Part shown: positions 15,746 to 23,717 of the stretch, piece after piece | How positions within the stretch are numbered: position 1 is the stretch's first letter | Layout of the letters: every line of letters starts with the position of its first letter | NCBI RefSeq assembly: GCF_018403285.1 | Contig: NZ_BOSJ01000008.1 | Coordinates: forward strand, 124,001 to 188,000 | From: Paenibacillus sp. J45TS6 | GTDB taxonomy: Bacteria; Bacillota; Bacilli; Paenibacillales; Paenibacillaceae | Direction: 5' to 3' | Length of the DNA stretch: 64,000 nucleotides | The notes under the pieces: generated by a model | What the model saw: the letters and a program-made list of their open reading frames with translations, nothing else | Databases searched by the model: none | Told to the model about the DNA's origin: nothing | Translations under genes and position numbers: made by a program

Positions 15746-16398
15746 ACAATACACGAGTACTCATCGTAGATGACTCTGCTCATGCACGGGCAGCCATTGA
15801 GGCTATTTTATCTGAGGATCCCTCATTTGAGATTGTAGGAAAGGCTACGAGCGGGGAAGAAGCACTCCGGCTTACGGAGGAATGGATGCCTGACCTCATT
15901 CTAATGGATATCAGAATGCCCGGTATGGATGGGCTGGAGGCAACGAGGCTGATCAAGCAGCGCTACCCCTATGTCATTATCGTGATGGTAACCGTATCGG
16001 ATGATGTGACTCATCTGTTTGAAGCACTTAAACAAGGCGCTCAAGGCTACCTATTTAAGAATCTCTCTTCCTCAACCTGGCTGGAATACCTGAGAGCCAT
16101 TGTATGCGATGAGGCCCCTCTCAGTCAGGAGCTTGCGTATCAAATTCTGCAGGAGTTCCCCAAGACGATGAAAACCGATGATAACCGCCCTCCTCTAACA
16201 AATAGAGAAAGGGAGATTTTGAACTGGGTCGCCTCTGGAAAAACGAACCGAGAGATAGCAGATGCGCTTGGGATATCCGATCAAACCGTTAAAAATCATT
16301 TAAAAAACATTTTACAAAAACTACAGCTAGAAAATCGGGTCCAGCTTACCCGTTATGCCATTGAACAAGGACTGGTGGAGCGAGATTTCCCCAGGTAA
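15742..16398 (+). CDS. Response regulator, NarL/FixJ type
   Basis: A 218-residue regulator with receiver domain (Asp10/Asp11, phospho-acceptor Asp56 in LILMDIRMPG) and a LuxR-type C-terminal helix-turn-helix (LTNREREILNWVASGKTNREIA, then SDQTVKNHLKNI). Translationally coupled to the preceding kinase through ATGA. The receiver is complete, so it should act as a phosphorylation-controlled transcription factor. The targets are unknown; no transport or stress gene is attached to this pair. Confidence 0.93.
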   Translation: MNNTRVLIVDDSAHARAAIEAILSEDPSFEIVGKATSGEEALRLTEEWMPDLILMDIRMPGMDGLEATRLIKQRYPYVIIVMVTVSDDVTHLFEALKQGAQGYLFKNLSSSTWLEYLRAIVCDEAPLSQELAYQILQEFPKTMKTDDNRPPLTNREREILNWVASGKTNREIADALGISDQTVKNHLKNILQKLQLENRVQLTRYAIEQGLVERDFPR

Positions 16399-16416
16399 AC
16401 CTTCAAAAAACACAAT

Positions 16417-16457
16417 AAGAAAGCAGACCTCATTCATTCGTTGAGATCTGCTTTCTT
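16417..16457. terminator. Bidirectional terminator
   Basis: AAGAAAGCAGACCTCA pairs with TGAGATCTGCTTTCTT (16-bp stem, one mismatch). It lies between the rightward response regulator and the leftward TIGR02328-like gene. Confidence 0.85.
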
Positions 16458-16465
16458 TATGTTAT

Positions 16466-16864
16466 CTATATAGCGGATCCTTGATCCTTCTCCACTATCA
16501 TAATATAAATTCCTTTTGAAGCGAGATTCTGCGTACATTCTTCCATATAGTCATCATTATGTTCTTCATAACGACCATACTCATCCAGTGATTCGGTATA
16601 CACCACTTCCCATCGCTCGCTCTGCTTTCCGCGATACAACGGGTCTTCCCATAGAATATCAACGTTGTACCCTCGGTTTTTCATTTCTTCAATGATAAGC
16701 AGATGGTATCTAACTAACTTCATGGGATGATATTCAAATACATAATTTACGGTAGCATGCTTCTTCCCCCAGCCCTTTCCGCGGAGAGCGCAGCACTCAC
16801 GATGCTGACCGAGCAGCTGAGCTCTGGGGAGCTTACTAATCAAGTCTTCATGCCATAGACGCAT
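16466..16864 (-). CDS. TIGR02328-like conserved protein (pyrimidine-dimer-glycosylase-related family)
   Basis: A 132-residue protein starting MRLWHEDLISKLPRAQLLGQHREC at ATG 16864, behind GGAAGGGG. The opening MRLWH...LP..QLLGQHRE..ALRG.GWG and the later HPMKLVRYH/LWEDPLYRG match a small conserved family sometimes annotated as pyrimidine dimer DNA glycosylase because its N-terminus resembles T4 endonuclease V. Enzymatic activity is not established from sequence. It is encoded just after the DUF445 gene on the same strand (17-base gap) and probably co-transcribed. Confidence 0.75.
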   Translation of the reverse strand: MRLWHEDLISKLPRAQLLGQHRECCALRGKGWGKKHATVNYVFEYHPMKLVRYHLLIIEEMKNRGYNVDILWEDPLYRGKQSERWEVVYTESLDEYGRYEEHNDDYMEECTQNLASKGIYIMIVEKDQGSAI

Positions 16865-16881
16865 AATATAAGCCCCTTCCT

Positions 16882-18132
16882 TTATACAAGAAGGATTTGA
16901 AGGACGGTAAGTACAACACCAATTAAGAATCCAGTAACTGCCCCGTTTATTCGAATCCACTGCAAGTCCTGACCCACTTTATCTTCGATCATTTCAATCA
17001 GTGTTTCATTATCCATGCGATCCACATTTTCTCTTACCAATGTTCCGATCTTGGAATGGTTGTGTTCTACAAGATGTGTGACACTGTTTACGATTTTCTC
17101 ATTAATACGCTGTATCAATTCATCGTTAGCCTTCACTTCGGAAATCAGGGATTCAATGATCGGCAGAACATGCTCGGATACATATTTTCCATCTTCCATA
17201 TATACAAGTGCCCGATCGCGCAGCTCCTGCAATTTATGTAAGACGGTCATCTCCGCATCCCAATTCTCAAGAAGCGAGTCTTTCCAATCACTTAGTCCAG
17301 CGACCACTTTATCTGAGTGTGCCAGTCTGATCAGCTGTCCTCGTATACCGGCTAACACCTGATGACGATTCGGGTGTCCCTCATATTTCAGATCCTGAAC
17401 CTGTTCGTATAAGAAACGTTGCAGTATGCCGCCAAGGCGTTCTTCATTGAGATAACCCATAAGTGCATTCATGGCAAATTGCATAAGCCCGTTCACTTGC
17501 ACAGAGTTCAGAGCCTTCATACCGATTTCACCAAGTGTATATAATGCTTCCGGTTTCGTAAGCCATGCCTCAGCTTGGTCCAGTCCGTAATCAAGTGCGA
17601 TTTTATCATAACCCTTGCTGGTAATCTGCTGTTCAGCTTTGGATAGCAATGAGGATACGTCCATTTCACCAATCTGACGTTTCATTTCATTTGCTACGAG
17701 TGGAGCAATACGTTCAAGAGGAAGGGTAGCTACAATCCGTTTAGCGATGATATCAATTGCACCCTTGGTACCTTCTGACTGCAGCTCTTTCTCTGCCATT
17801 TCAAGGATCATTTCACTGATCGGTATCCCAGATATTTTAGCGGAGATACTTTCCTTGTTCAGTAAGTTATTCTCCACAGCGGACACGAGGCCATCGGTCA
17901 TCTTGTCCCGGTTCTTGGGAAGCAGTGCAGTATGCGGGATCTTTAAACCGAGGGGATGACGAAATAATGCGGTGACGGCAAACCAGTCTGCCAGTCCCCC
18001 CACGAGGCCCGCTTCAAATGCCCCAACAAAGATCTTCCCTGCTATGCTTCCATGAAAAGGCAAAGAGGCAGCAAACCCAGCACCCATGATGACTAAGGAC
18101 CATGTTGCTGCTTTTTTTGTCTGTTTAACCAT
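16882..18132 (-). CDS. DUF445 family membrane protein
   Basis: A 416-residue protein. A single N-terminal hydrophobic hairpin (residues ~10-60, including GGLADWFAVTALFRHPLG) is the DUF445 signature. A long, mainly helical soluble region follows, and the C-terminus returns to the membrane (TGFLIGVVLTVLQILLV). The start is ATG 18132 with GGAG 9 bases upstream; the open frame extends further but without a ribosome site. The function of the family is unknown. It is followed by the TIGR02328-like gene. Confidence 0.88.
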   Translation of the reverse strand: MVKQTKKAATWSLVIMGAGFAASLPFHGSIAGKIFVGAFEAGLVGGLADWFAVTALFRHPLGLKIPHTALLPKNRDKMTDGLVSAVENNLLNKESISAKISGIPISEMILEMAEKELQSEGTKGAIDIIAKRIVATLPLERIAPLVANEMKRQIGEMDVSSLLSKAEQQITSKGYDKIALDYGLDQAEAWLTKPEALYTLGEIGMKALNSVQVNGLMQFAMNALMGYLNEERLGGILQRFLYEQVQDLKYEGHPNRHQVLAGIRGQLIRLAHSDKVVAGLSDWKDSLLENWDAEMTVLHKLQELRDRALVYMEDGKYVSEHVLPIIESLISEVKANDELIQRINEKIVNSVTHLVEHNHSKIGTLVRENVDRMDNETLIEMIEDKVGQDLQWIRINGAVTGFLIGVVLTVLQILLV

Positions 18133-18180
18133 ATTTCTAGACTCCTTTATATATATCTTAACTTTTTCATTTACTGACAT

Positions 18181-18669
18181 TATTTACTTAAATGATTCCA
18201 CGATATGCTAAGGTTAGTATTCATCTTATCACCACAAACGTTATATTCCAAACCTGCTATAGTAAAGCTCTCTAAAACGATGCTACTTTCAGCTCTATAC
18301 GAAATTAATACTCCTACTTAAGCCCTCAGTTCCCATCTTGTTTTATGTATGTAAAGTACGATTTATTTAAAAAGACAGCGCTTTCACTAGACTTGTAATG
18401 GAGGAGAACCCTATAATAAGCTCAAGAAAGGATTCTTAAAAAACTTTCCTTCTTTTCTCATTAAATTCTAATGTTGCTCTTTCTCTATTCTCATTTAGCA
18501 AAGGTAATATGAATTTGTAAGCAAATGAGACATGAAGAAACAAACGTGTTGTTGAATAGGATTCCTGATTCTTAGTGAATTCCTACATTTTTCTGATTTG
18601 CGGCGATTCGTTGATCAGCATTTGGTGTTATGTGATTACATGAATTTTCATTGAGAGGGGAATATTATT
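18181..18669. other. Intergenic region without recognisable genes
   Basis: AT-rich spacer of ~490 bases between divergent genes. A ribosome-site-like GGAGGAG at 18402-18408 has no ATG/GTG/TTG after it. No hairpin with a T run was recognised. Confidence 0.5.
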
Positions 18670-19131
18670 ATGCCTGATAATAAAATTGAAGAGTTTGAGG
18701 TAGAAAAAGTATTCGAAAACCGTTTGCATGAGCGTCTAGCCTTTACTTTTAAAGTAAAAGAACAAGAATTCAAAGGTCATTATCATAATGAAGAAATTCA
18801 ATGGCTTAACCCTAGCCCTATACAATTACTTGATGAGAGTACAGTAGAACGTATTGAAGCAACAGTTCATTCCTTTATGCAGCATTATCTCGTTCTAAAT
18901 GACATTCAGGATATTGAAATTACACCTGTATTTGAGGATACTCCGCATGAACGTCATAAAATTTGCATTCATGTACAAGGTGAGGATTACAAAGGTTTGG
19001 TACATAATGGAGAGATTCAGTGGTTCCACCCACAACCATTGCAGAACCTCGCAAAAGACACCGTTGAGGCTTTAGAGTCAGAAATTCATGAAATAGTAGA
19101 ACAACATGAACAAGAAAAGAACGTAAAATAA
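18670..19131 (+). CDS. Small soluble protein with an internal duplication
   Basis: A 153-residue acidic, His-rich protein built from two copies of a ~75-residue unit. Copy 1 has HERLAFTFKV..QEFKGHYHNEEIQWLNPSP. Copy 2 has HERHKICIHV..EDYKGLVHNGEIQWFHPQP. Each ends in a helix (VERIEATVHSFMQHH / VEALESEIHEIVEQH). No signal peptide or known domain was recognised. The start ATG 18670 follows GAGAGGGG. Function unknown; monocistronic, with a strong terminator after it. Confidence 0.8.
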   Translation: MPDNKIEEFEVEKVFENRLHERLAFTFKVKEQEFKGHYHNEEIQWLNPSPIQLLDESTVERIEATVHSFMQHYLVLNDIQDIEITPVFEDTPHERHKICIHVQGEDYKGLVHNGEIQWFHPQPLQNLAKDTVEALESEIHEIVEQHEQEKNVK

Positions 19132-19156
19132 ATCAGATTCAATAAGATAAATATTA

Positions 19157-19190
19157 AAAGAGGAGGTCTCTCTAGAGAGCCTCCTCTTTA
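19157..19190 (+). terminator. Strong terminator
   Basis: AAAGAGGAGG ... CCTCCTCTTT stem extended by an inner CTCTC/GAGAG with one bulge. Confidence 0.85.
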
Positions 19191-19206
19191 ATCATGCTAT
19201 AAAGAC

Positions 19207-19422
19207 TTAAGAAGCACAACTTTCGCACTCTTCAATATGGCCTGAGGCATCCATTATCTTCAGGAGATTCCCTACAATCACATCTTCTATTTCCGTAAAT
19301 TCGAGGTCAGCAATCCGATCACGAATCGCATCTCTTGCCTTCTCTTCTGATTCGGCAACCCAGCTGAATTCACTTATAAATCCAGTGGATATTAGTTCAT
19401 ATTCGAACAAATAACGGTTCAT
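19207..19422 (-). CDS. Small protein of unknown function with a C-terminal CxxC
   Basis: A 71-residue acidic protein from ATG 19422, preceded by GGAGGGACTTAC. It opens MNRYLFEYELISTGFISEFSWVAESEEKARD-like and ends IEECESCAS, with a Cys pair that could bind metal. No membrane segment and no family recognised. It converges with the duplicated-domain gene. Confidence 0.7.
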   Translation of the reverse strand: MNRYLFEYELISTGFISEFSWVAESEEKARDAIRDRIADLEFTEIEDVIVGNLLKIMDASGHIEECESCAS

Positions 19423-19518
19423 GTAAGTCCCTCCATTCTATATGATCCTACCCTGATTCACATCATGAATAAAAATAAGATAAGCTCCATTTTATATGGT
19501 TCACTCTACCTTGTCCAC

Positions 19519-19552
19519 TTTTAAAAAGACCCCCTAAATTATGCAGGAGGTC
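19519..19552 (-). terminator. gpmA terminator with the stop codon in the loop
   Basis: Minus strand GACCTCCT ... AGGGGGTC (8-bp stem, one G-U pair) followed by five T. The gpmA TAA (19539-19541) lies inside the 9-base loop, so translation runs into the first half of the terminator. Confidence 0.75.
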
Positions 19553-20303
19553 CTTTCGTTGTACTTTCTTTACTTATATGTTTTGGAATGGTACCTGCTG
19601 GGAGCGGCCCTTCCATACCCAGATAGTAGTGACGAATGGGCTTTAGCTCTTCATCCAGTTCATAAACCAGCGGTATTCCCGTTGGAATATTTAAATTGAT
19701 TAGGCCATCGCCTTCTAGGTTATCCAAATGCTGAATTAAAGAACGCAGTGTATTTCCATGAGCTGCAATAATAATATGCTTGCCCGAGCTTAGACTAGGC
19801 GCAATCCGTTCCTGCCAGTAATCCAGCACCCGCTTCTCGGTATCAAGTAAATTTTCGGTGCGCGGATATTCTCCTTCCTTCATCGCTTGATACTGCGGAA
19901 GAGCAGCTTCGTATCTAGGATCATCAAGGGAAAGCTCAGGAGGACGCACATCAATAGATCGACGCCAAGATAAGACCTGCTTCTCTCCATACTTTGCAGC
20001 TGTTTCTGCTTTATTAAGTCCTTGTAAAGCTCCATAATGCCGTTCGTTCAGTTTCCATGTCTTATAGACAGGAATCCACATCATATCCATTTCGTGAAGA
20101 ATGATTCCTAATGTACGAATGGCGCGCTTGAGATAAGATGTATATGCTTCATCAAATACATACCCATTTTGCTTCAGAATGAGTCCTGCCTGCCTTGCCT
20201 CTTCAAGCCCAGCCTCCGATAAATCGACATCAGTCCATCCTGTAAAGCGATTCTCCAAATTCCATACACTTTGACCATGGCGGACCAGTACAATCTTAAT
20301 CAT
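19539..20303 (-). CDS. gpmA: 2,3-bisphosphoglycerate-dependent phosphoglycerate mutase
   Basis: A 254-residue GpmA. The phospho-His motif [10 protein letters not shown] (His9) is present, with the arginines of [13 protein letters not shown], the catalytic Glu in [11 protein letters not shown] and the second His in [11 protein letters not shown]. It interconverts 3- and 2-phosphoglycerate in glycolysis. The length matches the long GpmA form. Many Bacillales use the cofactor-independent enzyme GpmI for glycolysis, so this may be an accessory enzyme. It is monocistronic; ATG 20303 follows GAAGGGGA. Confidence 0.95.
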   Translation of the reverse strand: MIKIVLVRHGQSVWNLENRFTGWTDVDLSEAGLEEARQAGLILKQNGYVFDEAYTSYLKRAIRTLGIILHEMDMMWIPVYKTWKLNERHYGALQGLNKAETAAKYGEKQVLSWRRSIDVRPPELSLDDPRYEAALPQYQAMKEGEYPRTENLLDTEKRVLDYWQERIAPSLSSGKHIIIAAHGNTLRSLIQHLDNLEGDGLINLNIPTGIPLVYELDEELKPIRHYYLGMEGPLPAGTIPKHISKESTTKGPPA

Positions 20304-20444
20304 TCATTCCCCTTCTTTCTGGCTATACATGTATACTCTTTACAAATTACCCTATTCAGATTCTTTCATAACTTACCCCGGATAATTCTCTCTTATAAAT
20401 GAAAGGGAGCCTCCAACTAGGTTTGATTATACTTGACATAAACA

Positions 20445-20474
20445 TTGCTCTGATCCCAAGAGGTATTGTATGAT
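20445..20474 (+). promoter_or_regulatory. Possible promoter of the binding-lipoprotein gene
   Basis: -35 TTGCTC (20445-20450), 18-bp spacer, -10 TATGAT (20469-20474). Transcription would begin near 20481, which excludes the upstream TTG at 20480 as a start codon. Confidence 0.4.
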
Positions 20475-20533
20475 CTTAGTTGTATTTACTATATAATTCC
20501 TATTTGGATTCTGTGCCTTTTCAAACAAAAAGA

Positions 20534-21424
20534 ATGATTTCGCTGGTTCCTGAGCCAGCTTATTTTCGAAGTGTCCAGCATAATCATAAGGAGCTGAATA
20601 TCATAGTAAAGAACAAAATAACAGCACCATTGCTGTTCATGTTCCTGCTTTCTTTTACCATACTTCTCTCAGGATGCAATAACTCGGATTTATCTGATGA
20701 GACCATTGATCCAGCAGAAGTATATGACACGGTTTCTGTCATTAAAGAACGCGGAAAAGTAATTGCCGGGGTTCGATTCGATACACGCCTGTTCGGACTA
20801 AAAAATTCTAAATCAGGCAAGGTAGAAGGTCTCGATATCGACATCGCAAGAGAACTCGCTAAAAAGATTCTAGGGGATGAAACAAAAGTAGAATTAAAAG
20901 AGGTTACTTCCAGCACTCAGATCCCCCTGTTAAAGGATGAACAAATTGATGTCATCATTGCGGCAATGTCGGTTACAGAAGATCGTAAAAAGGAAGTCGA
21001 TTTTAGCGATGTCTACTTCTATGCGGGTCAATCACTCCTCGTACCAAAGGGCAGTCCGATTACGGGGTTAGACTCTTTGTCCTCCAATACTACGGTGATC
21101 GCTGTCAAAGGCTCTACTTCCGTGAAGAGCATAAAGGATAAGGCTCCTGAAGCAAAAGTTGCCGAATATGATGATTATCAAAAAGCATTTACTGCTCTTC
21201 AGTCTGAAGAAGGAGATGTACTCACCGCAGATAATTCTATTCTGCTTGGAATGATGCGCGAGGATGCTAATTATGAAATGGTTGGCGGGCTTTTTACAAA
21301 CGAGTCTTACAGCATAGCCATTCATAAAGGCGACCAAAAGATGGTGGATACCGTGAATGAAATGTTAAAAGAATTAAAAGAAAGTGGAGAGTATACGAAA
21401 CTCTATGAGAAATGGATTGAATAG
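20534..21424 (+). CDS. Amino-acid-type ABC substrate-binding lipoprotein (start uncertain)
   Basis: A SBP_bac_3 protein. A hydrophobic signal (APLLFMFLLSFTILLSGC) with lipobox LLSGC is followed by the polar amino-acid-binding fold: VIAGVRFDTRLFG, GLDIDIARELAKKI, IIAAMSVTEDRKKEVDFSD, and a C-terminal NEMLKELKESGEYTKLYEKW. No permease or ATPase gene is adjacent, so it is an orphan binding protein. ATG 20534 gives a 46-residue stretch ahead of the hydrophobic core, unusually long for a lipoprotein. The only good ribosome site, AAGGAG at 20588-20593, is followed 9 bases later by ATA 20603, which would give a normal lipoprotein signal. The true start is therefore uncertain. Confidence 0.82.
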   Translation: MISLVPEPAYFRSVQHNHKELNIIVKNKITAPLLFMFLLSFTILLSGCNNSDLSDETIDPAEVYDTVSVIKERGKVIAGVRFDTRLFGLKNSKSGKVEGLDIDIARELAKKILGDETKVELKEVTSSTQIPLLKDEQIDVIIAAMSVTEDRKKEVDFSDVYFYAGQSLLVPKGSPITGLDSLSSNTTVIAVKGSTSVKSIKDKAPEAKVAEYDDYQKAFTALQSEEGDVLTADNSILLGMMREDANYEMVGGLFTNESYSIAIHKGDQKMVDTVNEMLKELKESGEYTKLYEKWIE

Positions 21425-21498
21425 CCCCTAGGGAAGCCAATTAGTATGCGTCTCCATGAATCTGTCCATACTTCTAACAAAAAGGAGGACTTAGTCAC

Positions 21499-21807
21499 GT
21501 GAACACATTTATGATTGCTGGCTTTATTCTATTTCCCTTTGTACTGAGCGGACTTTCGTTACTATATAAACCGTTGCAGCGCCTGCTGCACTTTATCGCG
21601 TTATTCTGCATTTATCTTGCAGGTATTTCACTTCTGCTTGCTGTTTATCATACCAATGCGAGCGGAACTACATTTACTACTCAGGTCCATCATATCCTGC
21701 TAGACCCGATGCTGCTTATTCCTGCTGCCTTTTTAGGGATCTACATTCCCTTTCTCATCATTACTTATTTACTTCTTCCTAAAAAAGTAAAGAAAAATAC
21801 TGATTAA
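21499..21807 (+). CDS. Small membrane protein, three helices
   Basis: A 102-residue hydrophobic protein with three predicted membrane segments and a basic C-terminus (LLPKKVKKNTD). GTG 21499 lies 10 bases after AAAGGAGG and is the chosen start; ATG 21511 is possible. No family recognised. It lies 74 bases after the orphan binding lipoprotein and may share its transcript. Confidence 0.7.
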   Translation: MNTFMIAGFILFPFVLSGLSLLYKPLQRLLHFIALFCIYLAGISLLLAVYHTNASGTTFTTQVHHILLDPMLLIPAAFLGIYIPFLIITYLLLPKKVKKNTD

Positions 21808-21847
21808 TGTTTGCATTTCCAAGGGAAACCATGCATAATGAAATTAT

Positions 21848-21867
21848 TGATAATGATTATCATTATT
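21848..21867 (+). promoter_or_regulatory. Fur box
   Basis: Contains TGATAATGATTATCA, a perfect match to the 7-1-7 Fur consensus, and an overlapping second unit giving 18 of 19 matches to the classical box GATAATGATAATCATTATC (one central difference aside). It lies 60 bases upstream of the 51-aa gene. Confidence 0.9.
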
Positions 21868-21871
21868 GTGA

Positions 21872-21890
21872 GTTATCTACCGTAGATAAC
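21872..21890. repeat. Perfect palindrome next to the Fur box
   Basis: GTTATCTAC-C-GTAGATAAC, nine paired bases around one. It sits between the Fur box and the 51-aa gene and may be a second operator or a leader hairpin. Confidence 0.6.
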
Positions 21891-21926
21891 CTGCACATTT
21901 TATTATAAAGGGGACTTAAGGATAGA

Positions 21927-22082
21927 ATGAACATATCGGCAACCAAAACGGATTTGAAACTTGACGATTACTTGGACCTTCTCAATCTGGCAGTGTCCAT
22001 TGGCGATGAAAAATGGCAAAAAGAAATTGTACGTAAGTTGTCCTATACTTATCCTTCCAGTAAGCTGGTCTCAAATAAATAA
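21927..22082 (+). CDS. 51-residue small protein under a Fur box
   Basis: Frame from ATG 21927 to TAA 22082. The product begins MNISATKTDLKLDDYLDLL, with one acidic amphipathic helix, then a basic tail ending SSKLVSNK. A GGGG and AAGGA precede the ATG. A very good Fur box upstream and a strong terminator downstream show that it is a discrete transcription unit. It does not resemble the B. subtilis Fur-regulated basic proteins that I can recall, although size and control are similar. An iron-sparing adaptor or regulator role is a speculation. Confidence 0.75.
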   Translation: MNISATKTDLKLDDYLDLLNLAVSIGDEKWQKEIVRKLSYTYPSSKLVSNK

Positions 22083-22132
22083 TTCCCTTCTATTGTAGAG
22101 GAGCTAATCCTCGTTCTAGAATAAAAACATAG

Positions 22133-22160
22133 AAAAAGACACCAGCTGGTGTCTTTTTTA
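22133..22160. terminator. Perfectly palindromic terminator
   Basis: AAAAAGACACCAG/CTGGTGTCTTTTT, 13-bp stem with T run, between the 51-aa gene and the convergent fnr gene. Confidence 0.9.
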
Positions 22161-22181
22161 GTTGCGTTATGATTCGCTAAT

Positions 22182-22931
22182 TTACATCCGGCAAATTTTT
22201 GGCGAGCAAAGATTCCCTGCCTGGCAGCCGCATATCTGATGCAGCTCGCTTATTTCACGAACAAGAATCCGTCCCTGCGATACTTCTACGATCCCCTGCT
22301 CTTTCCAGCCGCTAAGTGTCTTCGTTACGTTCTCTCTCGTTGCTCCGATAAGCTCTGCTATATCTGCATGATTTAATTTTTTCGTAATCAGAATTCCTTC
22401 GGGTGTCATTTTTCCGTAGCTATTACATGCTCTTACGAGTACCGAAGCGAGCGCGCCCGCTTTACCATTCATCAAAAGATCGCGCAGTTTATACTGGAGT
22501 ATACGCTGTGCAGTTCCCATCAAGCGGATAAATTCGAGGGCCATCTCTCCGTTTTGGCTGAGGTAGACCTCCAGATTCCGAACCATGATGACACCCACTA
22601 TACCTGCTTCTACTACCTCTGCTTCAAATCCGTGGAATTCGCCTTCGATTCCTCCGAATTCACCTACCAGATCATCTGCCTGCATAAACGAAAGAATAAT
22701 TTCTTTTCCGTCCTCATTCGTCTTTGTCAGCTTCACCCGGCCCGACTTCATGTAGTACAGCGCCTCTACCTCATCACCTTCGTAAAACAGTCGATCTCCG
22801 ACATTGATCGATTTAAGCTGCATCAAACCTTGGAGACCTTTTTTCAGTTCAGCTTCCCCTTGGCTAGTCTCATTCCCTCCGCACATGGTCACCTCTACCT
22901 CACGTCCTCTTCTGGCTAATACTAATGTCAT
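22182..22931 (-). CDS. fnr: Fnr, oxygen-responsive Crp/Fnr family regulator
   Basis: A 249-residue protein with an N-terminal cyclic-nucleotide-like beta-barrel (GDRLFYEGDEVEALYYMKSGRVKL), a dimerisation helix, and a Crp-type helix-turn-helix (NHADIAELIGATRENVTKTLSGW). The C-terminus carries a Cys cluster C-x-C-x5-C-x4-C (CGC...C....C). A C-terminal cluster is the Bacillus Fnr way of holding a [4Fe-4S] centre, unlike the N-terminal cluster of E. coli FNR. The start is taken as ATG 22931 behind GAGGGG; ATG 22886 is an alternative. It is divergent from the Nre-like operon, with an Fnr box between them. Confidence 0.9.
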   Translation of the reverse strand: MTLVLARRGREVEVTMCGGNETSQGEAELKKGLQGLMQLKSINVGDRLFYEGDEVEALYYMKSGRVKLTKTNEDGKEIILSFMQADDLVGEFGGIEGEFHGFEAEVVEAGIVGVIMVRNLEVYLSQNGEMALEFIRLMGTAQRILQYKLRDLLMNGKAGALASVLVRACNSYGKMTPEGILITKKLNHADIAELIGATRENVTKTLSGWKEQGIVEVSQGRILVREISELHQICGCQAGNLCSPKICRM

Positions 22932-23052
22932 CTTAAATCGCCCCTCGCTCTTCTAATATCTCTATTGTACTTAATCCCCCCATATTACGGATCAGGGAAA
23001 CACCTGATAAAAGTGCTAAAATTCCCCTAACTTTCTAATTTGGCTAGGTTCT

Positions 23053-23068
23053 AGTGACATATTTCACA
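23053..23068 (+). promoter_or_regulatory. Fnr/Crp-type binding site upstream of the Nre-like operon
   Basis: AGTGA-CATATT-TCACA, 9 of 10 matches to the TGTGA-N6-TCACA half-sites. A -10-like TAATCT lies at 23089-23094. The predicted start near 23101 puts the centre of the site at about -41, the class II activator position. Confidence 0.75.
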
Positions 23069-23126
23069 GCCTGTTTCTCGGAAACGAGTAATCTTAGGTT
23101 CATAAATCTAACCAAAGGATGTGATG

Positions 23127-23582
23127 ATGATGCAATGCTTATCCCCTGCAGAAGAGTATATTGTAGAGCAGCTGCAACATAGTCTACATGCTGACTTTAC
23201 CGCCATCTTGCTCCTCTCGAAAACAGACGGAAAGCTGCATGTCATCTTTCAGATGGGAAGCCGCAGTAAGCGCACATCAAAACTCGCTTTTAAAACAAAT
23301 GAAGGTATTGCAGCCCCTGTCTTTAAGTCAGGCCGCAGTTTTATCTCAAGTATGAATTCAGAACCTGCATCTCTGCTGTTTCATACCTGTCCCCTCTTAC
23401 TTGCAGAGCGGCTTACCAGCATTATTTCTGTTCCACTCTTGCAGGATCAAACCCCTGTTGGGATTCTGATTACCGGTCTAAGAAACCACTCTCGCCCCTT
23501 TCATCCAAGTGAGATCCAGGTGGTAGAGCGAGAAGCCGATCAACTCTCCACTTCTATGACAAACATACTGAATGTAATCTGA
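23127..23582 (+). CDS. GAF-domain protein, NreA-like nitrate receptor candidate
   Basis: A 151-residue single GAF domain (SPAEEYIVEQLQHSLHADFTAILLL ... GIAAPVFKSGRSF ... ERLTSIISVPLL ... PVGILITG). Length and position before a NarL-type regulator and kinase match Staphylococcus NreA, a nitrate-binding GAF protein that controls NreB. Whether the nitrate-binding residues are conserved needs an alignment. Among four possible starts (GTG and three ATG from 23121), ATG 23127 has the best distance from AAAGGA. It is the first gene of an operon with an Fnr box. Confidence 0.8.
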   Translation: MMQCLSPAEEYIVEQLQHSLHADFTAILLLSKTDGKLHVIFQMGSRSKRTSKLAFKTNEGIAAPVFKSGRSFISSMNSEPASLLFHTCPLLLAERLTSIISVPLLQDQTPVGILITGLRNHSRPFHPSEIQVVEREADQLSTSMTNILNVI

Positions 23583-23717
23583 CATGGTGAACTATTTATG
23601 TAAAAAAAACATTGCTTAGTTCTCTTTTTTCATAAAGATCGGGTGCAGCCCTATTCTAACTGTAGTAAAATGTTAACTACATCACACCGGACCTTGAAGG
23701 AAAGGGAGGAAACCATT

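Noticed and set aside
18402-18440. GGAGGAG followed by ATA as a third non-standard start
   Set aside because: The frame from ATA stops after eight codons, so there is no gene to translate.
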